Below are positions 7,847-16,589 of a stretch of DNA of 22,333 nucleotides, piece by piece; within the stretch, counting starts at the first letter, position 1; each line of letters opens with the position of its first letter. The translations under genes were made by a program, and so were the position numbers. Origin of the DNA: UBA6987 sp045617825 (GTDB lineage: Bacteria; Bacillota; Clostridia; Lachnospirales; Lachnospiraceae); assembly GCA_045617825.1 (NCBI GenBank), contig JAZLJI010000009.1, positions 1 through 22,333 of the forward strand, read 5' to 3'. Below the pieces are notes generated by a model. The model was not told the DNA's origin and ran no database searches. It saw nothing but the letters and a program-made list of their open reading frames with translations.

Positions 7847-8431
7847 ATGAGTTTAGTCCCTTATGTAATTGAATCCAACAGCCGCGGCGAGCGTTCCTAC
7901 GATATTTATTCCCGCCTGCTGAAGGATAGGATCATCTTCCTGGGAGAAGAGGTGAACGAGGTGACGGCCAGTCTGGTGACGGCGCAGCTGCTGTTCCTGG
8001 AGTCCGAGGACCCCGGCAAGGACATCAGCCTGTACATCAACAGCCCCGGCGGCTCCGTGACGGCCGGCATGGCGATCTACGACACCATGCAGTTCATCAA
8101 ATGCGACGTGAGCACCATTTGCCTGGGCATGGCTGCCTCCATGGGCGCCTTCCTGCTGGCAGGCGGTACCAAGGGCAAGCGCTATATTCTGCCCAACGCC
8201 AAGGTGATGATCCATCAGCCCTCCGGCGGCGCTCAGGGCCAGGCCACGGACATCCGCATCGTGGCGGAGGAGATCCAGCGCACCAAGGACACCCTGAACC
8301 GGATCCTTGCCGAGAATACCGGCAAGCCCCTGGCCACCATCCAGGCGGACACCGAGCGGGATAACTACATGACGGCTCAGGAGGCGGTTGCCTACGGCCT
8401 GGTGGACAAGATCATCGAAAAGCGCGCGTAA
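7847..8431 (+). CDS. clpP: ATP-dependent Clp protease proteolytic subunit
   Basis: ClpP forms the double-heptamer barrel that cleaves proteins fed in by ClpX or ClpC. The 194-residue length is standard. The catalytic triad is complete: Ser98 in GMAASMGA, His123 in MIHQPSGG and Asp172 in TERDNYMTA. The NSPGGSV oxyanion region (residues 65-71) and the handle helix (about 131-160) are present. The N-terminus MSLVPYVIESNSRGERSYDIYS is the conserved axial loop region, which fixes the start. AAGGAGG precedes ATG 7847. clpX follows after 12 bp, so the protease and its unfoldase are co-expressed. Confidence 0.98.
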   Translation: MSLVPYVIESNSRGERSYDIYSRLLKDRIIFLGEEVNEVTASLVTAQLLFLESEDPGKDISLYINSPGGSVTAGMAIYDTMQFIKCDVSTICLGMAASMGAFLLAGGTKGKRYILPNAKVMIHQPSGGAQGQATDIRIVAEEIQRTKDTLNRILAENTGKPLATIQADTERDNYMTAQEAVAYGLVDKIIEKRA

Positions 8432-8443
8432 TAGGAGAATTTC

Positions 8444-9793
8444 ATGGCAACGAAGAAAACGGACGGCGGTCAGTTCTGCTCCTTCTGCGGCAGAAGAGCC
8501 GATCAGGTAGACAGACTGATCTCCAGCGCCATTTCCCATACCTACATCTGCGACGAATGCGTACAGACCTGCTGGGAGATCCTGGACGAGTCTCTGGAGC
8601 AGGAGCCCGCGGCACAGAAGGGCGGCAAGAAGGCCAAGCCTCTGAGCCTGTCCACGCTGAAGCGCCCTGTGGAGATCAAGCAGTTCCTGGATCAGTACGT
8701 GATCGGCCAGGAGGCCGCGAAGAAGGTGCTTTCCGTCGCGGTCTACAATCACTACAAGCGCATCCTGGCGCAGGACGGCGACCGCAGCGTGGAGCTGCAG
8801 AAGAGCAACGTGCTGATGCTGGGCCCCACAGGCTCCGGCAAGACCTATCTGGCCCAGACCATTGCCCGCTGCCTTGACGTGCCCTTCGCGGTGGCGGATG
8901 CCACCACCCTGACTGAGGCCGGCTACGTGGGCGAGGACGTGGAGAACATCCTGCTCAAGCTGATACAGGCGGCGGATTACGACATCGAAAAGGCCGAAAA
9001 GGGCATCATATACATCGACGAGATCGATAAGATCACCAAGAAATCGGAGAACGTCTCCATCACAAGAGACGTGTCCGGCGAGGGCGTACAGCAGGGACTG
9101 CTGAGGATCCTGGGGGGGACCGAGGCCAAGGTGCCTCCCCAGGGCGCCCGGAAGCACCCCTATCAGGAGACGATCCAGATCAATACCACCAATATCCTCT
9201 TCATCTGCGGCGGTGCCTTCGACGGCCTGGACAAGATCATCGAATCCCGCCTGGGCGAGAATATCATGGGCTTCAACGGCTCCGTGGAGCTGAAGAGCGA
9301 GAAAAAGCTGGGCGAGCTGTTCTCTCAGGTCCTGCCGAAGGATCTGGTGAAATTCGGTCTGATCCCCGAATTCATCGGCCGCGTGCCGGTGGTGGTCTCC
9401 TTAAATGAGCTGAATGAGGACAGCATGCTGCAGATCCTGACGGAGCCGAAGAACGCGCTGGTGAAGCAGTATCAGCGGCTGTTCGAGATCGACGGCGTGA
9501 AGCTGGAATTTACCGAGGGAGCCATCCGAGCCATCGCCCGGAAGGCCAACGAACGCAATATCGGCGCCAGAGGCCTGCGGGCCATCATGGAAAATGCCAT
9601 GATGGACATGATGTTCCGTCTGCCCTCCGACGATCGGGTGGGCAGCTGCCTGATCACGGAAGAGGTGATCAACGGAAACGCCGAGCCGGAGCTGGGCTTC
9701 CGCACCGAGGAAGCGGAGGCGGCGCCCGCGCCCGGACGCCGGAAGAAGTCGGGCGTGACCTCGGATACCCTGATGACGGCGCCGGAGCACTGA
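8444..9793 (+). CDS. clpX: ATP-dependent Clp protease ATP-binding subunit ClpX
   Basis: ClpX is a hexameric AAA+ unfoldase that delivers substrates to ClpP. At 449 residues it is slightly longer than many homologues because of a basic/Pro-rich C-terminal tail. The zinc-binding domain has C12-x2-C15 and C36-x2-C39. Walker A is GPTGSGKT (127-134), the pore loop GYVG is at 160-163, Walker B is IIYIDEID (188-195), the RKH loop is at 236-238, and GAR sensor 2 is in NIGARGLRAI. The ClpP-docking loop reads MGF (275-277) where most ClpX proteins have IGF. It lies between clpP and engB with gaps of 12 and 13 bp. No lon gene follows, unlike in many Firmicutes. Confidence 0.98.
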   Translation: MATKKTDGGQFCSFCGRRADQVDRLISSAISHTYICDECVQTCWEILDESLEQEPAAQKGGKKAKPLSLSTLKRPVEIKQFLDQYVIGQEAAKKVLSVAVYNHYKRILAQDGDRSVELQKSNVLMLGPTGSGKTYLAQTIARCLDVPFAVADATTLTEAGYVGEDVENILLKLIQAADYDIEKAEKGIIYIDEIDKITKKSENVSITRDVSGEGVQQGLLRILGGTEAKVPPQGARKHPYQETIQINTTNILFICGGAFDGLDKIIESRLGENIMGFNGSVELKSEKKLGELFSQVLPKDLVKFGLIPEFIGRVPVVVSLNELNEDSMLQILTEPKNALVKQYQRLFEIDGVKLEFTEGAIRAIARKANERNIGARGLRAIMENAMMDMMFRLPSDDRVGSCLITEEVINGNAEPELGFRTEEAEAAPAPGRRKKSGVTSDTLMTAPEH

Positions 9794-9806
9794 ACCGGAG
9801 GCCGGC

Positions 9807-10384
9807 ATGATCATCAAGAGTGTCAACCTGGAGACCGTTTGCGGTGTGACCAGTAAATTCCCGGAGAACGAGGGCCCCGAATTTGCCTTTGCCGGGAAAT
9901 CCAACGTGGGCAAGAGCTCGCTGATCAACGCCCTCATGAACCGGAAATCCTACGCCAGGACCTCCGGCGAGCCGGGAAAGACCCAGACGGTGAATTTCTA
10001 CCGGATCAACGAGCAGTTCTATCTGGTGGACCTGCCCGGCTACGGCTACGCCAAGGTCTCGCAGGCAGAGAAGGAACGCTGGGGCAAGATGATCGAGAAC
10101 TATCTGCACCGGTCCCGGATGCTGAAGGCCGTGTTCCTGCTGGTGGACATCCGGCACGAGCCCGGCGCCAACGACCGGCAGATGTACGAATGGATCCTGG
10201 CCCAGGGCTACAGGCCGGTGGTCATCGCGACGAAGCTGGACAAGATCAACCGTTCACAGCGGCAGAAATGCCTTAAGGATATCAGGACCGGTCTGGGAGC
10301 AGACCCGGAGACCCTGATCATTCCCTTCTCCTCCGAGACCAAGGAGGGACGGGAGGAAGTCTATCAATTATTGGAGGAAATGCT

Positions 10385-10388
<4 letters not shown>
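9807..10388 (+). CDS. engB: ribosome biogenesis GTPase EngB/YsxC
   Basis: A 193-residue TRAFAC-class GTPase that assists assembly of the large ribosomal subunit. The G motifs are all visible: G1 GKSNVGKSS (30-38), G2 threonine region GKTQT (57-61), G3 DLPGYG (75-80), G4 TKLD (142-145) and G5 SS (175-176). The DLPGYGYAKV run is diagnostic of EngB. CGGAGG sits 8 nt or so ahead of ATG 9807. Its stop codon overlaps the asnS start as ATGA, so the two are translationally coupled. Confidence 0.97.
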
Positions 10389-11779
<1,391 letters not shown>

Positions 11780-11788
11780 GGCATAAAC

Positions 11789-11836
11789 GCACAGCTCCCG
11801 CTCTGCGCTCTGCGCAGGCGGGAGCTGTGCGGCTTT
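11789..11836 (+). terminator. rho-independent terminator after asnS
   Basis: A perfect 12-bp outer stem GCACAGCTCCCG / CGGGAGCTGTGC (11789-11800 with 11819-11830) encloses a second perfect stem CTGCGC/GCGCAG (11803-11808 with 11812-11817). It is followed by GGCTTTTC. It closes the clpP-clpX-engB-asnS unit. Confidence 0.85.
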
Positions 11837-11855
11837 TCAGGGCGGAACGCGGCTT

Positions 11856-11899
11856 TCCGCAAGGAGAGGAGGCTGCGGCCTTGGGGCCGCCCTTGCGGA
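11856..11899. other. second nested hairpin in the asnS-sirtuin gap
   Basis: The outer arms TCCGCAAG / CTTGCGGA (11856-11863, 11892-11899) enclose GCGGCC-TTGG-GGCCGC (11875-11890). There is no T tract, so it is not a standard terminator. The gap 11780-11980 otherwise shows no gene and no convincing sigma-A promoter for the sirtuin gene. Confidence 0.5.
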
Positions 11900-11980
11900 G
11901 GCATTCTCCGTTCGGCTTACCGCACAGAGCGGGAAGCTGCGGCGGGCCCGAAAACAAGAGGACAGAAAAAGGAGAGGACT

Positions 11981-12724
11981 ATGGCATACGATAAACTCAC
12001 GGATATCCTGCGGGATTCCTCCCATATCGTTTTCTTCGGGGGCGCGGGCGTTTCCACCGCCAGCGGCATCCCGGATTTTCGCAGCGCGGACGGGCTGTGG
12101 AATCAGAAATACAAGCGGACCCTGAGCCCGGAGGAAATGGTCTCGGCCAGCTTCTTCCGCCGGGATCCGGAGGACTTTTTCGCCTTTTACAAGGACAAGC
12201 TGGTCTATCCGGAGGCGCAGCCCAACGACTGCCACAGGGCTCTGGCGGCTCTGGAGAAGGCGGGAAAGCTGGATGCCGTGGTCACGCAGAACATCGACGG
12301 CCTGCACCAGAAGGCCGGCAGCCGGCGGGTCTTCGAGCTCCACGGCTCGGTGCTCAGGAACTACTGCACCCGCTGTCACGCCTTTTACGACGCCGACTAC
12401 GTGCTGAGCGCGCCCGGCGTGCCCAAATGCGGCAAATGCGGCGCCACGGTAAAGCCGGACGTGGTGCTGTATGAGGAATGCCTGGACGACGAGGTGGTGG
12501 AGGGTGCTGCTTCCGCCATCAAAAAGGCCGACTGCCTGATCATTGGCGGCACCTCGCTGGTGGTCTATCCCGCCGCGGGCTTCATCCACTATTTCCGGGG
12601 AAAGCACGTGGTCCTGATCAACAAGTCCGAGACCCAGGCGGACGGTATGGCGGAGCTGGTGATCCGGGACGACATCGCCCGGGTGCTGGGAGAGGCCGTA
12701 AGACAGCTGGGCCTTGCCGTATAA
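11981..12724 (+). CDS. NAD-dependent protein deacylase, sirtuin family
   Basis: Sirtuins remove acyl groups from lysines while consuming NAD. The 247-residue protein has the NAD-binding motif GAGVSTASGIPDFRS (21-35), TQNIDGLH (102-109) with catalytic His121 in ELHGS, and a complete zinc site C129-x2-C132 and C150-x2-C153. The later NAD-binding segments GGTSLVVYPAAGF (about 189-201) and INKSE (213-217) are also present. The Tyr/Arg pair typical of SIRT5-like desuccinylases is not evident, so deacetylase is the more likely activity. AAGGAGAGG precedes ATG 11981. The gene sits between two terminators and is probably expressed alone or by read-through from asnS. CobB or NpdA would be common names. 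Confidence 0.93.
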   Translation: MAYDKLTDILRDSSHIVFFGGAGVSTASGIPDFRSADGLWNQKYKRTLSPEEMVSASFFRRDPEDFFAFYKDKLVYPEAQPNDCHRALAALEKAGKLDAVVTQNIDGLHQKAGSRRVFELHGSVLRNYCTRCHAFYDADYVLSAPGVPKCGKCGATVKPDVVLYEECLDDEVVEGAASAIKKADCLIIGGTSLVVYPAAGFIHYFRGKHVVLINKSETQADGMAELVIRDDIARVLGEAVRQLGLAV

Positions 12725-12738
12725 CAGACGGAAAATGA

Positions 12739-12778
12739 ACAGGGGAGCCCGGGCGGATGACCGCCCGGGCTCCCCTGT
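12739..12778. terminator. bidirectional terminator between sirtuin and pepF genes
   Basis: A perfect 18-bp stem (12739-12756 with 12761-12778) with an ATGA loop lies exactly between the two convergent genes. It is followed by ATTTG on the plus strand and TCATTTTCC on the minus strand, so it should serve both. Confidence 0.88.
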
Positions 12779-12804
12779 ATTTGCCGGCGAAGACGGAGGC
12801 TCCG

Positions 12805-14595
12805 TCAGTCGATCAGCTCCTCCATTTCATCCAGCAGCTCTCCGAAGAGCGCCAGTGCCTGACCTACCGGCTCCGGCGTGGACATGTCCACGCCTGCCAG
12901 CTTCAGCAGGGAGATGGGATCCTGAGAGCAGCCGCCGGACAGGAACTTCTTGTACTGCTCCACGGCAGGCGCGCCCTCGGCCAGGATCTTCTCCGCCAGG
13001 GCCACGGCGGCGGAAAAGCCGGTGGCATACTGGAAGACGTAATAATTGTAGAAGAAATGCGGGATGCGGGCCCATTCCAGTGCGATGCCCTCGTCGCTGA
13101 TCATGTCGGGACCGAAGTACAGCTTGTTGAGGGCCAGATACTTCTCGCAGAGGGCGTCGGCGGTGAGGGGCTCACCGGCCTCTGCCATGCGGCCCATTTC
13201 CAGCTCGAATTCCGCGAACATGGTCTGACGGTATACGGTGCCCTTGAAGGAATCCAGGAAGTGGTTGATCAGGTGCGCCCGCTGCTTCCTGTCGGTGGTC
13301 TTGGCCAGCAGATGCTTCACCAGCAGGACCTCGTTGCAGGTGGAGGCCACCTCGGCCACGAAGATCACGTAATCCGCGGTGCAGACCGGCTGGTTCTCCA
13401 TGCTGTAGCAGGTATGCATGCTGTGGCCCAGCTCGTGGGCCAGCGTGAATTCGCTGTCCAGATTGTCCTTGTGGTTCAGCAGCATGTAGGGATGCGGCCA
13501 GGCCGTTCCGGAGCTGTATGCGCCGCCGCGTTTGCCCTCGTTCTCGTAGATATCGATCCAGCGCTCGTCGAAGGCCTTGTTCAGCTTGGCCACGTAGTCC
13601 TTGCCCATGACGGACAGGGCCTCCAACACGGTCTTTTTCGCCTCCTCATAGGGGATCGTGACGGCCGCGTCCTTGACCATGGGGGTATAGACGTCGGACA
13701 TATGCAGCTCGGACAGCCCCAGCATCCTCTTGCGCAGGCGCACGTAGCGGTACATCTTGTCCATATTGGCGTGGACAGCCTCGATCAGATTGTGGTAGAC
13801 CTCCACGGGGACCTCGTGGGAGAAGAGCGCGGCCTCCAGAGTGCTGCCGAAGCGGCGGGCCTCGGCGAAGAACTTCAGCTGCTTGAACTGGCCGTTCAGG
13901 GTGGCGGCTACGGTATTCTTGAATTCCCCGAGACGGGTATAGTAGGTGTCAAATACGGTCTTGCGGAAGGCGGGATCCGGACTTTCCAGCAGCGGGACAA
14001 AGCTGCCGCCCGTCAGCTGGTGGACGTTGCCCTCGCTGTCCGTGACCTCCGGGAAACGCAGCTCCGCGTCACGGAAGGTAGAGCCGATATTGTCCGGCGC
14101 CTCGGCGACCTCCTGCGCGGCGGCCAGAAGCTTCTCGCATTCCGGAGACAGCACGTGGGCCTTTTGTCTCCGGGACAGCTCCAGGCGGCGGGCATAGCCC
14201 TTGAGCGCGGGTTCCCTGGTGAAGAGCGCCTGATACTCCTCATCCCCGATGCTCATGATCTCGGGGGTAAAGAAGGACGTGGCTCCGGCAAATCCCACGT
14301 ACAGGGACGTGGCCTTGCCGTTCATGGCCTGGTAGCGGCTGTCCGCGGTATCCTGATCGTGCTTCATGGACGCGTAGCCCAGCAGCTTGGTCAGCCGGAC
14401 GGACATTTCGTCCTCCAGGCGGAAATAGGCCAGCAGAGAGGCGGGATCCTTCAGCGTCCCCTCAAAGGCGGCACAGCGGGGAAGGACCTCCTTCAGGGCG
14501 GCGAGCTCCTGCTCCCAGGCTTCGTCGCTCGCGAAAATATGGGTCAGGTCCCAGGTGAATTCCTCGGGGACCTCGTTGCGTTTAGGTATGGACAT
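12805..14595 (-). CDS. pepF: oligoendopeptidase F, M3 family zinc metallopeptidase
   Basis: A cytoplasmic metallopeptidase that cuts short peptides. At 596 residues it has the normal length of PepF. The zinc motif HELGH is at residues 387-391 in FTLAHELGHSMHT, and the third ligand is Glu415 in FVAEVAST. The N-terminal half contains the PepF-specific helical domain (starting near YFRLEDEMSVRLTKLL), and the C-terminal part carries YYVFQYATGFSAAVALAEKIL, typical of the M3B clade. On the minus strand GGAGGT is 5 nt before the ATG at 14595. A near-consensus promoter lies at 14624-14652. It is convergent with the sirtuin gene and divergent from rnpB. Confidence 0.96.
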   Translation of the reverse strand: MSIPKRNEVPEEFTWDLTHIFASDEAWEQELAALKEVLPRCAAFEGTLKDPASLLAYFRLEDEMSVRLTKLLGYASMKHDQDTADSRYQAMNGKATSLYVGFAGATSFFTPEIMSIGDEEYQALFTREPALKGYARRLELSRRQKAHVLSPECEKLLAAAQEVAEAPDNIGSTFRDAELRFPEVTDSEGNVHQLTGGSFVPLLESPDPAFRKTVFDTYYTRLGEFKNTVAATLNGQFKQLKFFAEARRFGSTLEAALFSHEVPVEVYHNLIEAVHANMDKMYRYVRLRKRMLGLSELHMSDVYTPMVKDAAVTIPYEEAKKTVLEALSVMGKDYVAKLNKAFDERWIDIYENEGKRGGAYSSGTAWPHPYMLLNHKDNLDSEFTLAHELGHSMHTCYSMENQPVCTADYVIFVAEVASTCNEVLLVKHLLAKTTDRKQRAHLINHFLDSFKGTVYRQTMFAEFELEMGRMAEAGEPLTADALCEKYLALNKLYFGPDMISDEGIALEWARIPHFFYNYYVFQYATGFSAAVALAEKILAEGAPAVEQYKKFLSGGCSQDPISLLKLAGVDMSTPEPVGQALALFGELLDEMEELID

Positions 14596-14623
14596 GGCAA
14601 ACCTCCAAAATAATACTTATTTC

Positions 14624-14652
14624 AGTATAGCCGAGGGAGGAAGCCTTGTCAA
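14624..14652 (-). promoter_or_regulatory. sigma-A promoter of pepF
   Basis: On the minus strand, a perfect TTGACA (14652-14647), 17-bp spacer and TATACT (14629-14624). Transcription should start near 14617, about 22 nt before the pepF start codon. Confidence 0.85.
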
Positions 14653-14668
14653 GGCGGCAAAACATCCG

Positions 14669-14697
14669 TTGCACTTTCCGCGGGAGTGTGCTATAAA
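14669..14697 (+). promoter_or_regulatory. sigma-A promoter of rnpB
   Basis: TTGCAC (14669-14674), 17-bp spacer, extended TGC and TATAAA (14692-14697). The predicted start, 7 nt downstream at about 14704, coincides with the first base of the P1 stem of the RNase P RNA. It is back to back with the pepF promoter, the two -35 boxes being 16 bp apart. Confidence 0.85.
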
Positions 14698-14703
14698 AAG
14701 AAC

Positions 14704-15041
14704 GGAGCGGAGCAGATGATCGCGGGGGCCTTCGGGCCCACGAGGAAAGTCCGGGCTTCACAGGGCAGGATGCCGGATAACGTCCGGCGGAGGCGACTCC
14801 CGGGAAAGCGCCACAGAGAACATACCGCCGGTACGCCGGTAAGGGTGAAAAGGCAGTGTAAGAGACTACCGCCTCTCTGGCAACAGAGAGGGCAGGGCAA
14901 GCCCCATTCGAAGCAAGACCAACAGAAGGCATAAGGCGGCCCGTCTGCCTTCGGGTAGGTCGCTGGAGCCCCCCGGCAACGGAGGGCCTAGATAGATGAT
15001 CATCCACGACAGAACCCGGCTTACAGCTCCACTCCATTTTT
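14704..15041 (+). ncRNA. rnpB: RNase P RNA, bacterial class A
   Basis: The catalytic RNA that trims the 5' leader of tRNA precursors. The universal core is clear: GAGGAAAGTCCGGGCTTC near 14742 (P4 5' strand), the ACAGAA-type element, and AGAtagatgatcatcc followed by CGACAGAACCCGGCTTACAG near 15007 (P4 3' strand). The ends pair as P1: GGAGCGGAGC (14704-14713) with GCTCCACTCC (15026-15035), with one G-U pair. A T6 run at 15037-15042 directly follows P1, so the P1 stem can double as the terminator. The overall layout is class A rather than the Bacillus class B. Confidence 0.96.
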
Positions 15042-15057
15042 TCAAGCAGAGGCAATG

Positions 15058-15342
15058 ATGAGATCCGGCAGCTACCGCAAAGACACAATCGGAAATATGA
15101 TCTTCATCCTGCTGGCCTTCGGCGCCCTGGTGCTGGGAATCCTTTGTCTGGCCGGAAGGACCTTTGCCTTCGCGCCGTATTTGCTGGGACTGCTGTCTCT
15201 GTACTATCTGCTCACTATGATCAGTAGTCTGCTGGCCGGAAAGGGCGGGAAACGCCTGCTGAAGGCCCTGGGACTGCTGGCGCTGGTCCTGTTCTGCGCG
15301 GGGCTGGGCCTGCTGGAATACATCCGCCTGGGAGGTCTATGA
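15058..15342 (+). CDS. small three-helix membrane protein of unknown function
   Basis: A 94-residue hydrophobic protein that I do not recognise. The N-terminus MRSGSYRKDTIGN is basic, followed by three membrane helices at about residues 13-33, 38-60 and 67-89, with the basic loop GKGGKR between the last two. I prefer ATG 15058 to the adjacent ATG 15055 because AGAGG (15048-15052) is 5 nt from the former and only 2 nt from the latter. The site begins only a few bases after the T run of rnpB and no separate promoter is visible, so it may depend on rnpB read-through. Its stop overlaps the birA start as ATGA, showing translational coupling. Confidence 0.75.
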   Translation: MRSGSYRKDTIGNMIFILLAFGALVLGILCLAGRTFAFAPYLLGLLSLYYLLTMISSLLAGKGGKRLLKALGLLALVLFCAGLGLLEYIRLGGL

Positions 15343-16118
15343 ATCCTGCGTTCCTGCAAGAGAACATCCAAGCTTGGGGAGGGTCGTCGGGCCTTCCTCT
15401 TTTCGTGTACGAAGAAGAGTGCCTGTCCACCAATCTGACCGCCCGGCAAATGGGCCTTGCGGGCGCTCCCTCCGGCAGTCTGGCCGCAGCGGAGCGGCAG
15501 ACGGCGGGAAGAGGCCGCAAGGGGCGGGCCTGGGAATCCCCGGAGGGGGCCAATATCGCCATGAGTCTGGTCATCCGGCCGGAGAGGCCCTTCGGGGACT
15601 GGCCGCAGCTGACCCTTCTCGGCGCGCTGGCGGTGGCCCGCTGCCTGAAGGCCCTGGGCGCGGAGCCCGGGATCAAATGGCCCAACGACCTGCAGCTCTC
15701 CGGCCGGAAATGCTGCGGGATCCTGACGGAGAGCTTCCCGGGACGGGAGCCCTTTGCCGTGATGGGGATCGGGATCAACGTGAAGCGCGCGGCGAAGACG
15801 GCGGAGGTCGCGGCCCTCAGCACCTCACTGGAGGAGGAAGGCCTTGTGACCGAGCGGGAGCCGCTGATCCTGGCGGTCCGCCGGGAAATGGGCCTGCTGC
15901 TGGCGCAGTGGGAGCGGGCGGGGAGCCTGGCGCCCTTTAAGGAAGAATACGAGGCCTTCCTGCTGTGGAAGCAGGAGCGGGTGCGGCTCACCGACGCGGC
16001 CGGCAGCATCCGGGAGGGGACGCTGGCGGGCATCCGGGAGGACGGATGGCTGCGGCTCCTCAGTCCCTCGGGGGAGGAAGACTGCTTCGGCGGAGAGCTG
16101 AGCTTAAGGCAGGCGTAA
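15339..16118 (+). CDS. birA: biotin--[acetyl-CoA-carboxylase] ligase, without DNA-binding domain
   Basis: It attaches biotin, via biotinyl-AMP, to the carrier protein of acetyl-CoA carboxylase and related enzymes. The 259 residues contain the catalytic domain and the small C-terminal SH3-like domain. Key motifs are STN (30-32), the nucleotide/biotin loop AGRGRKGRAW (56-65), KWPNDL (113-118) with the active lysine region, GRKCCGIL (122-129) and GIGINV (143-148). The N-terminal winged helix found in BirA of E. coli or B. subtilis is missing, so this is the monofunctional type and should not repress biotin genes itself. GGGAGG precedes ATG 15339, inside the end of the upstream membrane-protein gene. 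Confidence 0.93.
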   Translation: MNPAFLQENIQAWGGSSGLPLFVYEEECLSTNLTARQMGLAGAPSGSLAAAERQTAGRGRKGRAWESPEGANIAMSLVIRPERPFGDWPQLTLLGALAVARCLKALGAEPGIKWPNDLQLSGRKCCGILTESFPGREPFAVMGIGINVKRAAKTAEVAALSTSLEEEGLVTEREPLILAVRREMGLLLAQWERAGSLAPFKEEYEAFLLWKQERVRLTDAAGSIREGTLAGIREDGWLRLLSPSGEEDCFGGELSLRQA

Positions 16119-16142
16119 AGGCAACAAAAGCCGGAAAACGGC

Positions 16143-16176
16143 ACGAAAAAGCCGCGAAATGCTGCGTTTTTTTCGT
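16143..16176 (+). terminator. possible terminator after birA
   Basis: ACGAAAAA (16143-16150) can pair with TTTTTCGT (16169-16176) around a short CGC/GCG element, with a T7 run inside the 3' arm. The stem is A/T-rich and interrupted, so the call is tentative. Confidence 0.4.
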
Positions 16177-16185
16177 AAAAAGCCC

Positions 16186-16214
16186 TTGCATTTCAAGGGA
16201 AAAGGTGATAAACT
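16186..16214 (+). promoter_or_regulatory. sigma-A promoter of the rpsF-ssb-rpsR operon
   Basis: TTGCAT (16186-16191), 17-bp spacer and TAAACT (16209-16214) with TGA directly before the -10. The start should be close to 16221. Confidence 0.7.
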
Positions 16215-16286
16215 CTTTACCCGTGACATATCACAATCCTTGCTTTCCCCAGTGAGGGAAGGCCAAAAGTCCAAAAGGAGGTAAAG
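16215..16286 (+). promoter_or_regulatory. structured rpsF leader, possible ribosomal-protein feedback site
   Basis: The leader contains a hairpin GCTTTCCC / GGGAAGGC (16242-16249, 16256-16263), a GTGA/TCAC stem (16223-16226, 16231-16234) and a potential long-range pair CTTTAC (16215-16220) with GTAAAG (16281-16286) that would cover part of the Shine-Dalgarno AGGAGG (16276-16281). A CCG lies at 16221-16223. S6:S18 complexes are known to bind CCG-containing rpsF leaders in bacteria. Whether CTTTAC is transcribed depends on the exact start site, so this remains a candidate. Confidence 0.4.
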
Positions 16287-16287
16287 C

Positions 16288-16575
16288 ATGAACACGTACG
16301 AATTAGCCGTAGTTCTCAGTGCTGCCATCGATGACGAAGCGAGATTAGCCAACCTCGAAAGAGTGAAGGACTATGTCGTGAAGGCGGGTGGCAACATCAC
16401 TGGCGTTGACGAATGGGGCAAGAAGAAGCTGGCTTATGACATCCAGAAGATGAGCGAAGCTTACTACTACTTCATTAAGTTCGAGGCCGAGACGGCTGCT
16501 CCCGCTGAGATCGAATCCAACGTTCGGTTGATGGAGCAGGTTATCCGCTTCCTGTGCGTAAAGGAAGAAGACTGA
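16288..16575 (+). CDS. rpsF: 30S ribosomal protein S6
   Basis: The 95-residue protein of the small subunit platform, which pairs with S18. The ferredoxin-like fold is recognisable from MNTYELAVVLSAAIDDEARLA, then GGNITGVDEWGKKKLAYDIQK (about residues 35-54) and EAYYYFIKFEA, ending at VIRFLCVKEE. AAAAGGAGG is placed well before ATG 16288. First gene of the rpsF-ssb-rpsR operon. Confidence 0.97.
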   Translation: MNTYELAVVLSAAIDDEARLANLERVKDYVVKAGGNITGVDEWGKKKLAYDIQKMSEAYYYFIKFEAETAAPAEIESNVRLMEQVIRFLCVKEED

Positions 16576-16589
16576 GAAAAGAGGAATCA

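Noticed and set aside
6444..9157. Minus-strand frames of 445 and 434 residues opposite tig, clpP and clpX
   Set aside because: Both mirror highly conserved genes and have no independent evidence.
12757..14613. 618-residue plus-strand open frame opposite pepF
   Set aside because: It is the mirror of a clear M3 peptidase gene in GC-rich DNA. It lacks family features and is rich in His, Gln, Leu and Gly, as antisense frames of such genes are.
14686..14934. Plus-strand frame inside the rnpB region
   Set aside because: The sequence is the RNase P RNA core; no ribosome binding site.
16554..16589. Longer ssb start overlapping rpsF
   Set aside because: The conserved SSB N-terminus begins at ATG 16590, which has its own ribosome binding site.
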